Of a DNA stretch of 64,000 nt, positions 28,044-38,035 are shown piece after piece. Below the pieces are notes generated by a model that worked only from the letters and a program-made list of their open reading frames with translations, did not search any database and was not told the origin of the DNA. The translations under genes and the position numbers were made by a program. The stretch comes from Sphingomonas taxi (lineage in GTDB: Bacteria > Pseudomonadota > Alphaproteobacteria > Sphingomonadales > Sphingomonadaceae), in contig QFQI01000010.1 in assembly GCA_003243195.1 (NCBI GenBank), forward strand, positions 1 through 64,000, in the 5' to 3' direction. Each line of letters opens with the position of its first letter. The stretch's first letter is position 1.

Positions 28044-29531
28044 TCAGAACCCGGCGTAATCCGAGAAGCGCGTGATCGTCGGGTCGAACTTCAACACCAC
28101 CTTGCCGGTCGCGCCGTGACGCTGCTTGGCAACGATCAACTCCGCGAGACCATAGACGCGCTCCATGTCCGCCGCCCAGCGCGCGTGATCCTCGAACACC
28201 TTGGCGTCGTCGCCCTCCATCGGGCGCTTCGGCTCGCGCTGCGCGGTATAATAATCCTCGCGGAACACGAACCACACCATGTCCGCGTCCTGCTCGATCG
28301 ACCCCGATTCGCGCAGGTCGGACAGCATCGGCCGCTTGTCCTCGCGGCTTTCCACCGCACGGCTGAGCTGCGACAGCGCCAGCACGGGGACGTTCATGTC
28401 CTTGGCCAGCGTCTTCAGCCCGCGCGAGATTTCGGAGATTTCCTGCACGCGGTTGCCGTCGCCCTTGCCCGATCCGGTCAGCAACTGGAGGTAGTCGACC
28501 ACCACCAGCCCGATCTCGTTGTTGTGGCGGCGCTGCAACCGGCGCACGCGGGTGTGGAGCGAGGCGATCGTCAGCCCGCCGGTGTCGTCGATGAAGAAGG
28601 GCAGATTCTCCAGCTCGGCGGCGGCGGCGGCGAGCTGCTCGAATTCCGCCTTGCTGATCTTGCCCATGCGCAGCGCCTCGGAGCTGATCCGCGACTGTTC
28701 GGCCAGGATACGCGTGGCGAGCTGGTCGGCGCTCATTTCCAGGCTGAAGAACGCCACCTTCGCGCCGACCGACTTCGACGGCGGGATGCCGTCGCGCATG
28801 TCGCGCATCCAGCGCTGCGCGGCGTTGAAGGCGATGTTGGTGGCCAAGGAGGTCTTGCCCATGCCCGGACGCCCAGCGAGGATCATCAGGTCCGAATGGT
28901 GCATGCCGCCGATCTTGGCATTGACGGTGTCCAGCCCGGTCGTGACGCCGCTGAGGTTGCCGCCCCAGTTGAGCGCCTTTTCGGCCATCTTGACCGCGGC
29001 GGTGGCCGCCTGCGCAAAGGATTTCACGCTGTTCTCGGCCCCGCCGTCGGCGGACACGCGGAACAGCTCCTCCTCGGCCGCCTCGATCTGCGCGCGCGGG
29101 TTGACCTCCTCGCTGGTGTCCATCGCGCGATCGACCATCTGGTGGCCGACCGACACCAGCGCGCGCAGCATCGCCAGATCGTAGATCTGCGTCGCGAACT
29201 GCCGCGCGCCGATCAGCCCGGCGCCCGATCCGGTCAGGCTGGCGAGATAGGCGACGCCGCCCAGCTCCTTCATCCCCTCGTCCGCCTCGAACATCGGGCG
29301 CAGCGTCACCGGGGTCGCCAGCATGTCCTGCGCGCGCAGCGTCTTGATCGCGGCGAAGATGCGGCCATGGACGGGTTCGTAGAAGTGCAGCGGTTCCAGC
29401 CGGTCGACGATATCGTCGGCCAGCCGGTTGTCGATCATCATCGCCCCCAGCATCGCGGCCTCCGCCTCGACGTTGCGGGGCAGGTGGACGGGTTCGGCCG
29501 AAGCCGGGGGAGCAAATGCCAGAGTCGCCAT
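28044..29531 (-). CDS. dnaB: Replicative DNA helicase
   Basis: DnaB is the hexameric 5'-3' helicase that unwinds DNA at the replication fork. The 495-residue protein has the N-terminal primase-interaction domain (LPRNVEAEAAMLGAMM to about residue 160). The RecA-like domain shows Walker A GRPGMGKTS, FFSLEMSADQLATR, Walker B LVVVDYLQLL, DLRESGSIEQDADMV and a C-terminal KQRHGATGKVVLKFD. The length is standard and no intein is present. It is divergent from the UPF0262 gene and convergent with the DUF4403 gene. Confidence 0.98.
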   Translation of the reverse strand: MATLAFAPPASAEPVHLPRNVEAEAAMLGAMMIDNRLADDIVDRLEPLHFYEPVHGRIFAAIKTLRAQDMLATPVTLRPMFEADEGMKELGGVAYLASLTGSGAGLIGARQFATQIYDLAMLRALVSVGHQMVDRAMDTSEEVNPRAQIEAAEEELFRVSADGGAENSVKSFAQAATAAVKMAEKALNWGGNLSGVTTGLDTVNAKIGGMHHSDLMILAGRPGMGKTSLATNIAFNAAQRWMRDMRDGIPPSKSVGAKVAFFSLEMSADQLATRILAEQSRISSEALRMGKISKAEFEQLAAAAAELENLPFFIDDTGGLTIASLHTRVRRLQRRHNNEIGLVVVDYLQLLTGSGKGDGNRVQEISEISRGLKTLAKDMNVPVLALSQLSRAVESREDKRPMLSDLRESGSIEQDADMVWFVFREDYYTAQREPKRPMEGDDAKVFEDHARWAADMERVYGLAELIVAKQRHGATGKVVLKFDPTITRFSDYAGF

Positions 29532-29620
29532 CCCCGGCGTATAGCCGCCCCGCCCCGCCGCCGAAACGTGGAAGCGATGGGTTGTGGAAATCGCCGCTGA
29601 TCGCCTTTATCGGCAGCGGC

Positions 29621-30103
29621 ATGGCCGATCCGCGGATCATCGACATCGAGCTGGACGAGCGCACGATCCTGTGGCGCTCGGCCGATATCGAGCAGGAACG
29701 GCGCATCGCGATCTTCGACCTGATCGAGGAGAACCACTTCGCGCCGCAACGCATGCATGCCGACGGCTATGCCGGGCCGTATCGCGTGCGGCTGGGCGTG
29801 GAGGAAGGACGGCTGGCGATCGCGATCGCGCGCGCGGACGGGACGCCGCTGGAAACGCTCGTGCTGGGACTGGCGCGGTTCCGCCGCCCGATCCGCGACT
29901 ATTTCGCGATCTGCGACAGCTATTTCCAGGCGATCCGTCAGTCCACGCCGCAACAGATCGAAACCATCGACATGGCGCGGCGTGGTATCCACAACGAAGC
30001 CGCCGAACTGCTGCGCGAGCGGCTGGACGGCAAGATCCACATCGACTTCGACACCGCACGGCGGCTGTTCACGCTCATTTGCGTATTACATATCAAGGCT
30101 TGA
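29621..30103 (+). CDS. UPF0262 family protein
   Basis: This 160-residue protein belongs to UPF0262 (PF06793), an alphaproteobacterial family of unknown function. Diagnostic stretches are IIDIELDERTILWRS, ERRIAIFDLIEENHFAP, FRRPIRDYFAICDSYFQAIR, IETIDMARRGIHNEAAELL and FDTARRLFTLICVLH. ATG 29621 gives the usual family length. The reading frame extends upstream but those residues are Pro/Ser-rich and unlike the family. The next gene begins six bases after the stop, so UPF0262, GH25-like and cdd form one transcript. Confidence 0.9.
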   Translation: MADPRIIDIELDERTILWRSADIEQERRIAIFDLIEENHFAPQRMHADGYAGPYRVRLGVEEGRLAIAIARADGTPLETLVLGLARFRRPIRDYFAICDSYFQAIRQSTPQQIETIDMARRGIHNEAAELLRERLDGKIHIDFDTARRLFTLICVLHIKA

Positions 30104-30109
30104 GACATC

Positions 30110-30790
30110 ATGTGGGGTTTGGGACGGATCGCGCTGATTCTGGCCGCGCTCGCGCTTGCGGGCGTGGCGGGGTGGCGGCTCGCGATCCGCTGGCATCCGG
30201 CGAGCGAGCGCTACCCGGTGCAGGGCGTGGACGTGTCGGAGACGACCGGCACGATCGAATGGCCGGTGCTGAAGGGCGCGGGCGCGCGATTCGGCTATGC
30301 GGTGGCGACGGTCGGCGCGACCGCACGCGACCGCAACTTCCAGGCGAACTGGGATGCGATGGGGCGCACCGGCATGAAGCGCGGCGCGGTGCACGTCTTC
30401 TCCTTCTGCCAGTCGCCGCGTGCGCAGGCCGATGCCTTCAACACGGTCGTGCCGCGCGACCTGCGCGCGCTGCCGATGGCGATCGCCTTCGCCTATGACG
30501 AAGGCTGTGCCGAGCGGCCCGCGCGCGCGGTGCTGATCGCCGGCGTACGCGCGATGATCGAGCGGATCGAGGCGCATACCGGCCAGCCGCTGATGCTGCG
30601 CATCGCCGCCGACGTGGAGGACGATTACCGGCTGACCGAGGCGTTCGACCGCCGCTGGTGGGCGATCGGCAACTTCCTGAAACCCACCTATGGCGCCCGC
30701 CGGTGGCGGATGTGGCGCGCCAGCGACGTGCGGCGCGTCGATGGCGTACAAGGCCCGGTGAACTGGAACGTGGCGGTGGAAGGAGCATGA
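30110..30790 (+). CDS. Membrane-anchored GH25-fold protein, probably catalytically inactive
   Basis: This 226-residue protein has an N-terminal membrane anchor (about residues 5-24). A GH25 (Chalaropsis-type lysozyme) domain follows, recognisable from GVDVSETTGTIEWPVL, FGYAVATVGAT, GMKRGAVHVFSFC and WWAIGNFLKPTYG. Active family members use a D-x-E pair on the strand after LPP and a Glu in the K-A-T-E-G motif. Here the corresponding strand reads LPMAIAFAY, so the acids at about residues 126 and 128 are Ala, and the ATEG Glu is Val (about residue 68). Asp41 is kept. It may therefore bind peptidoglycan without cleaving it. It overlaps cdd by four bases. Confidence 0.75.
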   Translation: MWGLGRIALILAALALAGVAGWRLAIRWHPASERYPVQGVDVSETTGTIEWPVLKGAGARFGYAVATVGATARDRNFQANWDAMGRTGMKRGAVHVFSFCQSPRAQADAFNTVVPRDLRALPMAIAFAYDEGCAERPARAVLIAGVRAMIERIEAHTGQPLMLRIAADVEDDYRLTEAFDRRWWAIGNFLKPTYGARRWRMWRASDVRRVDGVQGPVNWNVAVEGA

Positions 30791-31245
30791 GCGACATGGA
30801 CGACCAGGCGACGATGCTGATCGCGGCGGCGCGCGCCGCCGCGCGCCATGCGCATGCCCCCTATTCGCGCTTCGCGGTCGGCGCGGCGGTGCTGCTGACC
30901 GACGGCAGCGTGGTGCGCGGCGCGAACGTCGAAAATGCCAGCTACGGCCTGTCGCTATGCGCGGAGACGGTCGCGATCGCCACCGTCGCCGCGCAGGGCC
31001 GGCTGCGCGAGGTGGTGGCGGTGGGCGTGATCGGCGGCGCGATGGATGGCGCGGGCCGCGCGACCGGCAGCGATCCGGTGCGGCCGTGCGGGCGCTGCCG
31101 GCAGGTGCTGAACGAGGCCGCGCAACTGGGCGGGCGCGATCTGGCGGTGCATTGCGCGGGCGCGCAGGGCGATGCGGTCGCCAGCTACCGGCTGAGCGAA
31201 TTGCTGCCCGACGCGTTCGGCCCGGCGGATCTGGGGATCGGCTGA
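30787..31245 (+). CDS. cdd: Cytidine deaminase
   Basis: Cdd deaminates cytidine and deoxycytidine to uridine and deoxyuridine for pyrimidine salvage. The 152-residue protein has YSRFAVGAAVL and the substrate motif GANVENASYGLSLCAE (zinc Cys plus catalytic Glu). The second zinc motif is PCGRCRQVL. This is the short tetrameric class. An AGGAG precedes the ATG, which overlaps the stop of the GH25-like gene (ATGA). A NupC transporter elsewhere in the window could supply its substrate. Confidence 0.95.
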   Translation: MSDMDDQATMLIAAARAAARHAHAPYSRFAVGAAVLLTDGSVVRGANVENASYGLSLCAETVAIATVAAQGRLREVVAVGVIGGAMDGAGRATGSDPVRPCGRCRQVLNEAAQLGGRDLAVHCAGAQGDAVASYRLSELLPDAFGPADLGIG

Positions 31246-31280
31246 CCGGCCCGGCCAGGACCCGCACGCCTCCGAAGGGT

Positions 31281-31364
31281 TGGTGCGGGCGGTCGGACTC
31301 GAACCGACATGTATCGCTACGGCAGATTTTGAGTCTGCTGCGTCTACCATTTCGCCACGCCCGC
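31281..31364 (-). tRNA. tRNA-Leu (anticodon CAA, CCA encoded)
   Basis: On the minus strand an 84-base class II tRNA can be folded. The acceptor GCGGGCG pairs with CGCCCGC, and the Leu-type TGGCGAAATGGTAGACGC D arm follows. The anticodon stem GCAGA/TCTGC has loop CTCAAAA (anticodon at 31331-31329). A long variable arm, the TTCGAGT T loop, discriminator A and encoded CCA complete it. It lies between cdd and acs, opposite to both. Confidence 0.95.
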
Positions 31365-31469
31365 ACGGCGCGTCCGGCGCGCCTATAGGTCAGCTCGATC
31401 GCAAAGGCTAGATGGGCGCGCTTGACCATCCGCATCGTTCGGTCGCACGGTAAAGCGCGAGGAGAGAGC

Positions 31470-33398
<1,929 letters not shown>

Positions 33399-33997
33399 CG
33401 GCGTGGTGCGCGCCGGGCGGGGCGCCATCTGCATGTGGCCGAGAGGCGACGTGCGGGTGACAGCCCGACGCCTGCCAGGCCATGCCTTGTCGAACGCTCT
33501 CGATGGGGATGCCGGAGCGGAAATAGGGATCAGCGAGAAGGACGGCCGATCAGAAACCAGTGGTCGACGTCGCCTGCTGTATGACAAGCTGCCAACGACC
33601 ATCTCGTCGCACCAGCCTAGGAACGCGGTGTCGCCAGCAATCCTTGCCTCTCGCCAGTCATCTTCCGTCCTGGTGATTTCCTGCCGGGCGGCATCCATGG
33701 TCCGCGCCGGTGCGGGCGCGCTCGTCAGGCTCGTCAGCGCGAGCCCGGTCAAGAATGACGCCCGCATCCGACAGCACCTCCGCGAGCCGGCTTACCGTTC
33801 GAAGCGAATAGTATCCGGCAGATCGCCCCTTCTCAATCGGACACGGGTATCGGGACGATCGCGGCATTGGCGCCACCGGGCTGTCGGAGGGCAATTGCGC
33901 GCGCCGAATAGTCGCCATGGCGGCAATGCATGACGAATCAGGCCGGCCGGAAAGGCCGTTTCGGATTCACTCTCCCGAAATCCGCCTGCACAACGCC
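33399..33997. other. Degenerate intergenic region of about 600 bases
   Basis: No intact gene is supported here. The GC content is lower than in the flanking genes. A minus-strand remnant of a secreted DUF4440-type protein occupies 33585-33767. The parts 33399-33584 and 33768-33997 contain only short ORFs with no recognisable family. I see no transposase, repeat ends or tRNA. Confidence 0.6.
33585..33767 (-). pseudogene. Remnant of a secreted DUF4440/SnoaL-like protein
   Basis: The minus-strand frame from 33767 gives a good signal peptide (MRASFLTGLALTSLTSAPAPA). It continues as TEDDWREARIAGDTAFLGWCDEMVVGSL, which resembles the first helices of DUF4440 (NTF2-like) proteins. After about 61 residues the similarity stops and the frame runs into antisense of acs with Arg/Pro-rich residues. 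The usual 120-150-residue domain is therefore missing most of its C-terminal two thirds. This looks like a truncated, decaying gene. Confidence 0.5.
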
Positions 33998-34852
33998 CTA
34001 CCACGTCGCCAGCCGTGCGCCCGCGCGGATCGGCTGCCCCTCACGCAACCCGGCGTCCAGCCGCGCGCCGGCGGGCAGGAACATGACGATCGTCGAACCG
34101 TGTTCGAACCATCCCATTTCGGCGCCCTTCTCCACCGCCACGTCACACGGCACGCGCGCGCCGCCCTGCTCGCGCACAGTCCGCAGCGTATCCAGGAAGG
34201 TCAGCCGGATGCTCGCCACCAGGATCGCGGCGACCGGCACCAGCAGCAGCGTCAGCCCGCGCGCCCCCCGCGCCTCGATCACCGCGCGCTCGTTGCGGCA
34301 GAACAGGCGCTCGACGCGCTTCAGCGCGATCGGGTTCACGTTCCAGCAGTCACCGGACCGATAGGTCACGCCCGTCACGGTCAGGTCGGCGGGCGCGTGG
34401 AAGCGGTGGTACATGCCCGCGGTCAGCCGTAGCGTGACGAACGATCCGCCATCGAAGCGCGCGGCCAGCACCGGATCGGGCAGCAACTCGTCGAGCCGGT
34501 AAGGAAAGCCCTTCACCTGATAGGCGTACCCGTCCACCACCCGCCCGTGTGCGCCGACGATCGCGTCGCACGGGCTGGCGATCACCTCCGCCCCGCCCGC
34601 GAATGGCCGCGCACCGGGACGCAGGCGGCGAATGAAGCCGTCGCGCAGCGAGCGGAAGCGTCGCGTCTCCGCGTCGGACAGGTCGACGTCGCAGAAGAAG
34701 CGCCATGCCGCCAGCGCGGGCCGCGCGACCAGCGGATGCTCGATCGCGGCGATCCGCCCGACGAAGCGCGTCGCCCAACGACGCGGAAGGCGGTTGGTGA
34801 GCAGGAAATTCAGATCCTCCTGCATCAGCAGGCGTATCAACCCGGTCCGCAT
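33998..34852 (-). CDS. psd: Phosphatidylserine decarboxylase
   Basis: Psd makes phosphatidylethanolamine from phosphatidylserine at the inner membrane. The 284-residue proenzyme shows MQEDLNFLLTNRLPRR near the start, VIASPCDAIVG, KGFPYRLDELL, LRLTAGMYHRFHAP (His-containing catalytic motif) and GWFEHGSTIVMF. Self-cleavage before the Ser of GST creates the pyruvoyl group. ATG 34852 is used, and GTG 34858 two codons earlier is an alternative. The start is only 38 bases from the divergent aminotransferase gene. PmtA, encoded 2.5 kb away, would use the product. Confidence 0.93.
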   Translation of the reverse strand: MRTGLIRLLMQEDLNFLLTNRLPRRWATRFVGRIAAIEHPLVARPALAAWRFFCDVDLSDAETRRFRSLRDGFIRRLRPGARPFAGGAEVIASPCDAIVGAHGRVVDGYAYQVKGFPYRLDELLPDPVLAARFDGGSFVTLRLTAGMYHRFHAPADLTVTGVTYRSGDCWNVNPIALKRVERLFCRNERAVIEARGARGLTLLLVPVAAILVASIRLTFLDTLRTVREQGGARVPCDVAVEKGAEMGWFEHGSTIVMFLPAGARLDAGLREGQPIRAGARLATW

Positions 34853-34890
34853 TGTCACACCTGCGTCATCGCGGCGCGCGTACTGGCGCC

Positions 34891-36549
34891 ATGGAGAAAA
34901 AGACCCTTGCCGCCATCGCCGGGCTCGTCGCCGGCACGCTGTTCGCCGCTACGCGGGGCCGCGAGCGGCTGGCGCTGTCGCGCGCCAAGCACCCCGGACC
35001 GGGCGGTCACGTGCGGCTGGCGAAGCGGATCGCCGGGCAGATCCCCTATTACACCCATGCCGACGAACGGTTCTTCCGCGCCGACGGCTGCGGCGATGCG
35101 GTGGCGGCGCGGCGACGGGCGGGGTTCGATCGGCTGGCGCAACTCTACACGCAGCGCTGCCCGGCGACGCTGGCGCTGACCGCCGAGACGCGCGACGGCC
35201 TGTCGGACCTGCAGTTCACCGGGCGCTACCGCGTCCCCTTCCCGTTCGCCGCGACGGTGCGCGCGCATCTGCCGGTCGGCGCGTTCCTGGCCCGTTCGGA
35301 CGGCGCGTGGCTGACCGACCTGGACGGCAACCGGCTGATCGACTGCACCGGATCGTACGGGGTGAATCTGTTCGGCAACGATTTCTACAAGGCGACGATG
35401 CGCGAGGCGCTGGAGACGGCGGAGCCGCTGGGCGGGGTGCTGGGCAGCTATCATCCGGTCGTCGCCGACAATGTGCGCCGGCTGCGCGCGCTGTCGGGGC
35501 TGGACGAGGTGTCGTTCCACATGTCCGGGACGGAGGCGGTGATGCAGGCGGTGCGGCTGGCGCGCTATCACACCGGGCGGCGGCGGCTGGTGCGCTTCGC
35601 CGGCGCCTATCACGGCTGGTGGGGCGACGTGCAGCCCGGCATCGGCAATCCGCTGCCCGCCGACCATACGCTGACGCTCGCCGACCAGTCCGAGGCGACG
35701 CTGGCGGTGCTGGCGAAGCGGCGCGACATCGCCTGCGTGCTGGTGAACCCGTTGCAGGCGCTGCATCCCAACGGCGCGGCGCCGTCGGACGGGCAACTGG
35801 TCGACAGCGGACGCACGGCCGGGGCGGACCTGCCCGCCTATATCGCATGGCTGCGTCGGCTGGTCGACACCTGCCGCGCGAACGGCATCGTGCTGATCGT
35901 CGATGAGGTGTTCATGGGCTTCCGCCTCGCGCCCGGCAGCGTCGCGCGGGCATGGGGCATCGACCCGGACATGATCGTGTGGGGCAAGACGCTGGGCGGC
36001 GGGCTGCCGATCGGCGTGCTGACGGGCCGCGCCGCGCTGATGAAGCGGTGGCGCGACGATCGCCCGGTCGACATCTGCTTCGCGCGCGGCACGTTCAATG
36101 CGCATCCCTATGTCATGGCGGCGGCCGATGCCTTCCTGCGCCGGCTGGAGACGCCGGAGGTCGCGGCGCTGTACGACGGCATGGCGGCGCGCTGGGAGGC
36201 GCGCGCCGCGCGGCTCGACGCCCTGCTCGCCTCGGCCGGGGTGCCGGTGAGGATCGCGCCGTTCGCGACGATCTGGACCGTGCTCTACACCCGCCCGTCG
36301 CGCTACAACTGGATGCTGCAATATTACCTCCGCGCCGGGGGGCTGGCGCTGTCATGGGTCGGCACCGGGCGGCTAATCTTCAGCCTCGACATCGACGACA
36401 CGCTGTTCGAGGATATCGCGCGGCGATTTGTGGCGGCAGGGCGTGCGATGCTGGCGGACGGCTGGTGGGACGGACCGGCGGCGAGCAACCGTCAGTTGCG
36501 GCGACAGGCGCTGCGGGAGACGCTGCACGCGCGGCTGACGGGCGGCTGA
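34891..36549 (+). CDS. Class III (GSA-aminomutase-like) PLP aminotransferase with N-terminal membrane anchor
   Basis: This 552-residue protein is longer than the ~430 residues of glutamate-1-semialdehyde aminomutase. Residues about 5-21 form a hydrophobic anchor (LAAIAGLVAGTLFAAT), and a helical extension of ~110 residues precedes the PLP domain. The PLP domain begins at FTGRYRVPFPF. It has MSGTEAVMQAVRLAR (phosphate binding), GAYHGWWGD, LIVDEVFMGFR (Asp to pyridine N) and IVWGKTLGGGLPIG (Schiff-base Lys), so it should be active. The substrate is unknown. Position next to psd and near pmtA suggests an amine step in lipid or headgroup metabolism, but this is inference. Confidence 0.8.
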   Translation: MEKKTLAAIAGLVAGTLFAATRGRERLALSRAKHPGPGGHVRLAKRIAGQIPYYTHADERFFRADGCGDAVAARRRAGFDRLAQLYTQRCPATLALTAETRDGLSDLQFTGRYRVPFPFAATVRAHLPVGAFLARSDGAWLTDLDGNRLIDCTGSYGVNLFGNDFYKATMREALETAEPLGGVLGSYHPVVADNVRRLRALSGLDEVSFHMSGTEAVMQAVRLARYHTGRRRLVRFAGAYHGWWGDVQPGIGNPLPADHTLTLADQSEATLAVLAKRRDIACVLVNPLQALHPNGAAPSDGQLVDSGRTAGADLPAYIAWLRRLVDTCRANGIVLIVDEVFMGFRLAPGSVARAWGIDPDMIVWGKTLGGGLPIGVLTGRAALMKRWRDDRPVDICFARGTFNAHPYVMAAADAFLRRLETPEVAALYDGMAARWEARAARLDALLASAGVPVRIAPFATIWTVLYTRPSRYNWMLQYYLRAGGLALSWVGTGRLIFSLDIDDTLFEDIARRFVAAGRAMLADGWWDGPAASNRQLRRQALRETLHARLTGG

Positions 36550-36644
36550 TGCCTCACCCGCCTTCATCATCCCGCACAGGCGAGGCTCCAGCGCCGATGT
36601 CGTGGCGGCTGGAGCATGGGGCGCCACACCATATGGCGATGGCG

Positions 36645-36675
36645 CACCCGGGTCCCCGCCCGCGCGGGGATGACG
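36645..36675. repeat. REP-like GC palindrome in convergent intergenic gap
   Basis: The 132-base gap between the aminotransferase and the next gene ends with a palindrome around CCCCGC-ccgc-GCGGGG, flanked by GGTC and ATGACG. It has the look of the dispersed 'GTCATCCCCGC...GCGGGGACC' elements common in sphingomonad genomes. A partial relative (TCATCCCGC) lies at about 36565-36577 and another (CGTCATCCCGC) at 13026-13036. It could also serve as a bidirectional terminator. Confidence 0.45.
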
Positions 36676-36681
36676 CTGGCG

Positions 36682-37329
36682 TCACGCCGCCGCGTGGCCG
36701 TCGTCGGCGCGCGCGCCCTTCAGCAGTCGCGCCGGCGCGCCGCGGTACAGGCGGAAGTCGCTGAACGGATCGGTGACGATCTTCGTCGCCCATACGATGC
36801 CGGTTTCCAGATCGCGCTCGATCCAGAGCTGCACGACGCGGAACAGGATCGCGCTCACCCCGAAGAACAGCCAGCCGAAACCGACGTGGCGCAGGAAGTC
36901 CATGGTGCCCGCCGGCCGTTCCAGCAGGCCGAACAGCGTCGGCGTGATCGCCAGCACCACCGGGATCGCCAGCCACAGGCCCATCAGCACATATTTGCGC
37001 ATCAGGTTGTAGCCGACCTTCACCTCCTCCTTATATTCCTGCGTGACGCCATTCTCCTCGTCGTAATCCTTCGGCTCGAAGAAGAAGTGCCCGGCCTGCC
37101 GGCTCGTCATCGCCACGCCCCATGCCAGCAGGCTGGCGAGCGCCGCATCGACGAACAGCAGCACATAGGCGACCATGAACGTGCAGGCGCTGACGAAGTG
37201 GAGGCTCTGGTTGATGAGGTCGTGATGGTAGAAGCGATGGTCGTCCCAGCGCTGCTCGGCGAGCTGCGCGCGAAAGCCGGGATTGCCCTGTTCGTCCTCG
37301 AAACGGAGCTTGCGAAGCGACGGCATCAT
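36682..37329 (-). CDS. Integral membrane protein, possibly Mpo1-like (DUF962-related)
   Basis: This 215-residue protein has four hydrophobic segments (about residues 40-60, 62-80, 105-125, 140-160). Two polar motifs sit at membrane boundaries: HHDLINQSLHF and RQAGHFFFEPKD. They resemble the N-x3-H and Q-x-x-G-H-x3-E motifs of DUF962/Mpo1, the Fe(II) dioxygenase for 2-hydroxy fatty acids in yeast phytosphingosine breakdown. The spacing is not identical, so the assignment is tentative. The ATG overlaps the pmtA stop (ATGA) and AAGGAG lies 5 bases upstream, so it is co-translated with pmtA and probably acts in lipid metabolism. Confidence 0.6.
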   Translation of the reverse strand: MMPSLRKLRFEDEQGNPGFRAQLAEQRWDDHRFYHHDLINQSLHFVSACTFMVAYVLLFVDAALASLLAWGVAMTSRQAGHFFFEPKDYDEENGVTQEYKEEVKVGYNLMRKYVLMGLWLAIPVVLAITPTLFGLLERPAGTMDFLRHVGFGWLFFGVSAILFRVVQLWIERDLETGIVWATKIVTDPFSDFRLYRGAPARLLKGARADDGHAAA

Positions 37330-37979
37330 GCATTCTCCTTGGCGATGCGGACCAGCGAGAAATGGCCCAGCGGCGGGATCGCGCGGCGCTCGACCAGCGC
37401 CACGTCGTCGCGCGTCGCAATCCAGTCGGTATACAGCGCGAACGGGAAGTCGGTGCGAAAACCCAGCCGTTCGGTGACCGGCATCAGCGCGCGCTCGATC
37501 CCGCCGCGCACGCCCTGTTCGGCGCCGACGCGGGTGGTGATGACGATCTCGCCGCCGGGGCGACAGACGCGCGCGAATTCGTCCAGCGCGCGGCGCGGAT
37601 TGGCGACTGCGCTGACGACATATTGCGCGACCACGACGTCGAACGAGGCATCGGGGAAGTCGAGCGCCTCCGCATCGCCGAGGCGGATCGCGTCGACGTT
37701 GCCCAGGTTCAACCGCCGCGCCCGCGCGCGCGCCTTGTCCAGCATATCCTCGGAGATATCGATGCCGGTCACCCGGCTGGAGGCCGCATAGCCGGGCAGC
37801 GAGATGCCGGTGCCCACCCCCACCTCCAGGATGCGTCCGCCGACGCGGTCCGCGGCGCGGATCGCCGCCGCGCGCCCCTGCCGGAACACCGGCCCGAAGA
37901 CCAGGTCGTAGATCGGCGCCCAACGGTCATAGGCCAGCGCTACGCCGGCGGTCGTCATCGTCGCTGTCATTCCAGCCAC
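37326..37979 (-). CDS. pmtA: Phosphatidylethanolamine N-methyltransferase, PmtA type
   Basis: PmtA methylates phosphatidylethanolamine in three SAM-dependent steps to phosphatidylcholine. The 217-residue protein has AYDRWAPIYDLVFGPVFRQGR at the N-terminus, ILEVGVGTGISLPGY (motif I) and DAEALDFPDASFDVVVAQYVVS. The C-terminal LPMTERLG-like region and PPLGHFSLVRI are typical of Rhodobacter-type PmtA. GTG 37979 is favoured by GAGG four bases upstream, and ATG 37970 is possible. It is the first gene of a two-gene unit. The upstream region holds two strong inverted repeats at 38036-38085. Confidence 0.9.
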   Translation of the reverse strand: MAGMTATMTTAGVALAYDRWAPIYDLVFGPVFRQGRAAAIRAADRVGGRILEVGVGTGISLPGYAASSRVTGIDISEDMLDKARARARRLNLGNVDAIRLGDAEALDFPDASFDVVVAQYVVSAVANPRRALDEFARVCRPGGEIVITTRVGAEQGVRGGIERALMPVTERLGFRTDFPFALYTDWIATRDDVALVERRAIPPLGHFSLVRIAKENA

Positions 37980-38035
37980 TTGCCTCGCTGAAAGCCCGTG
38001 CGGGCCGGTGTGAGGCTCTTGTGCGACCGGCAGGT

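Noticed and set aside
29516..29620. N-terminal extension of the UPF0262 protein
   Set aside because: The added residues are Ser/Pro-rich, are unlike the family and overlap the dnaB start region.
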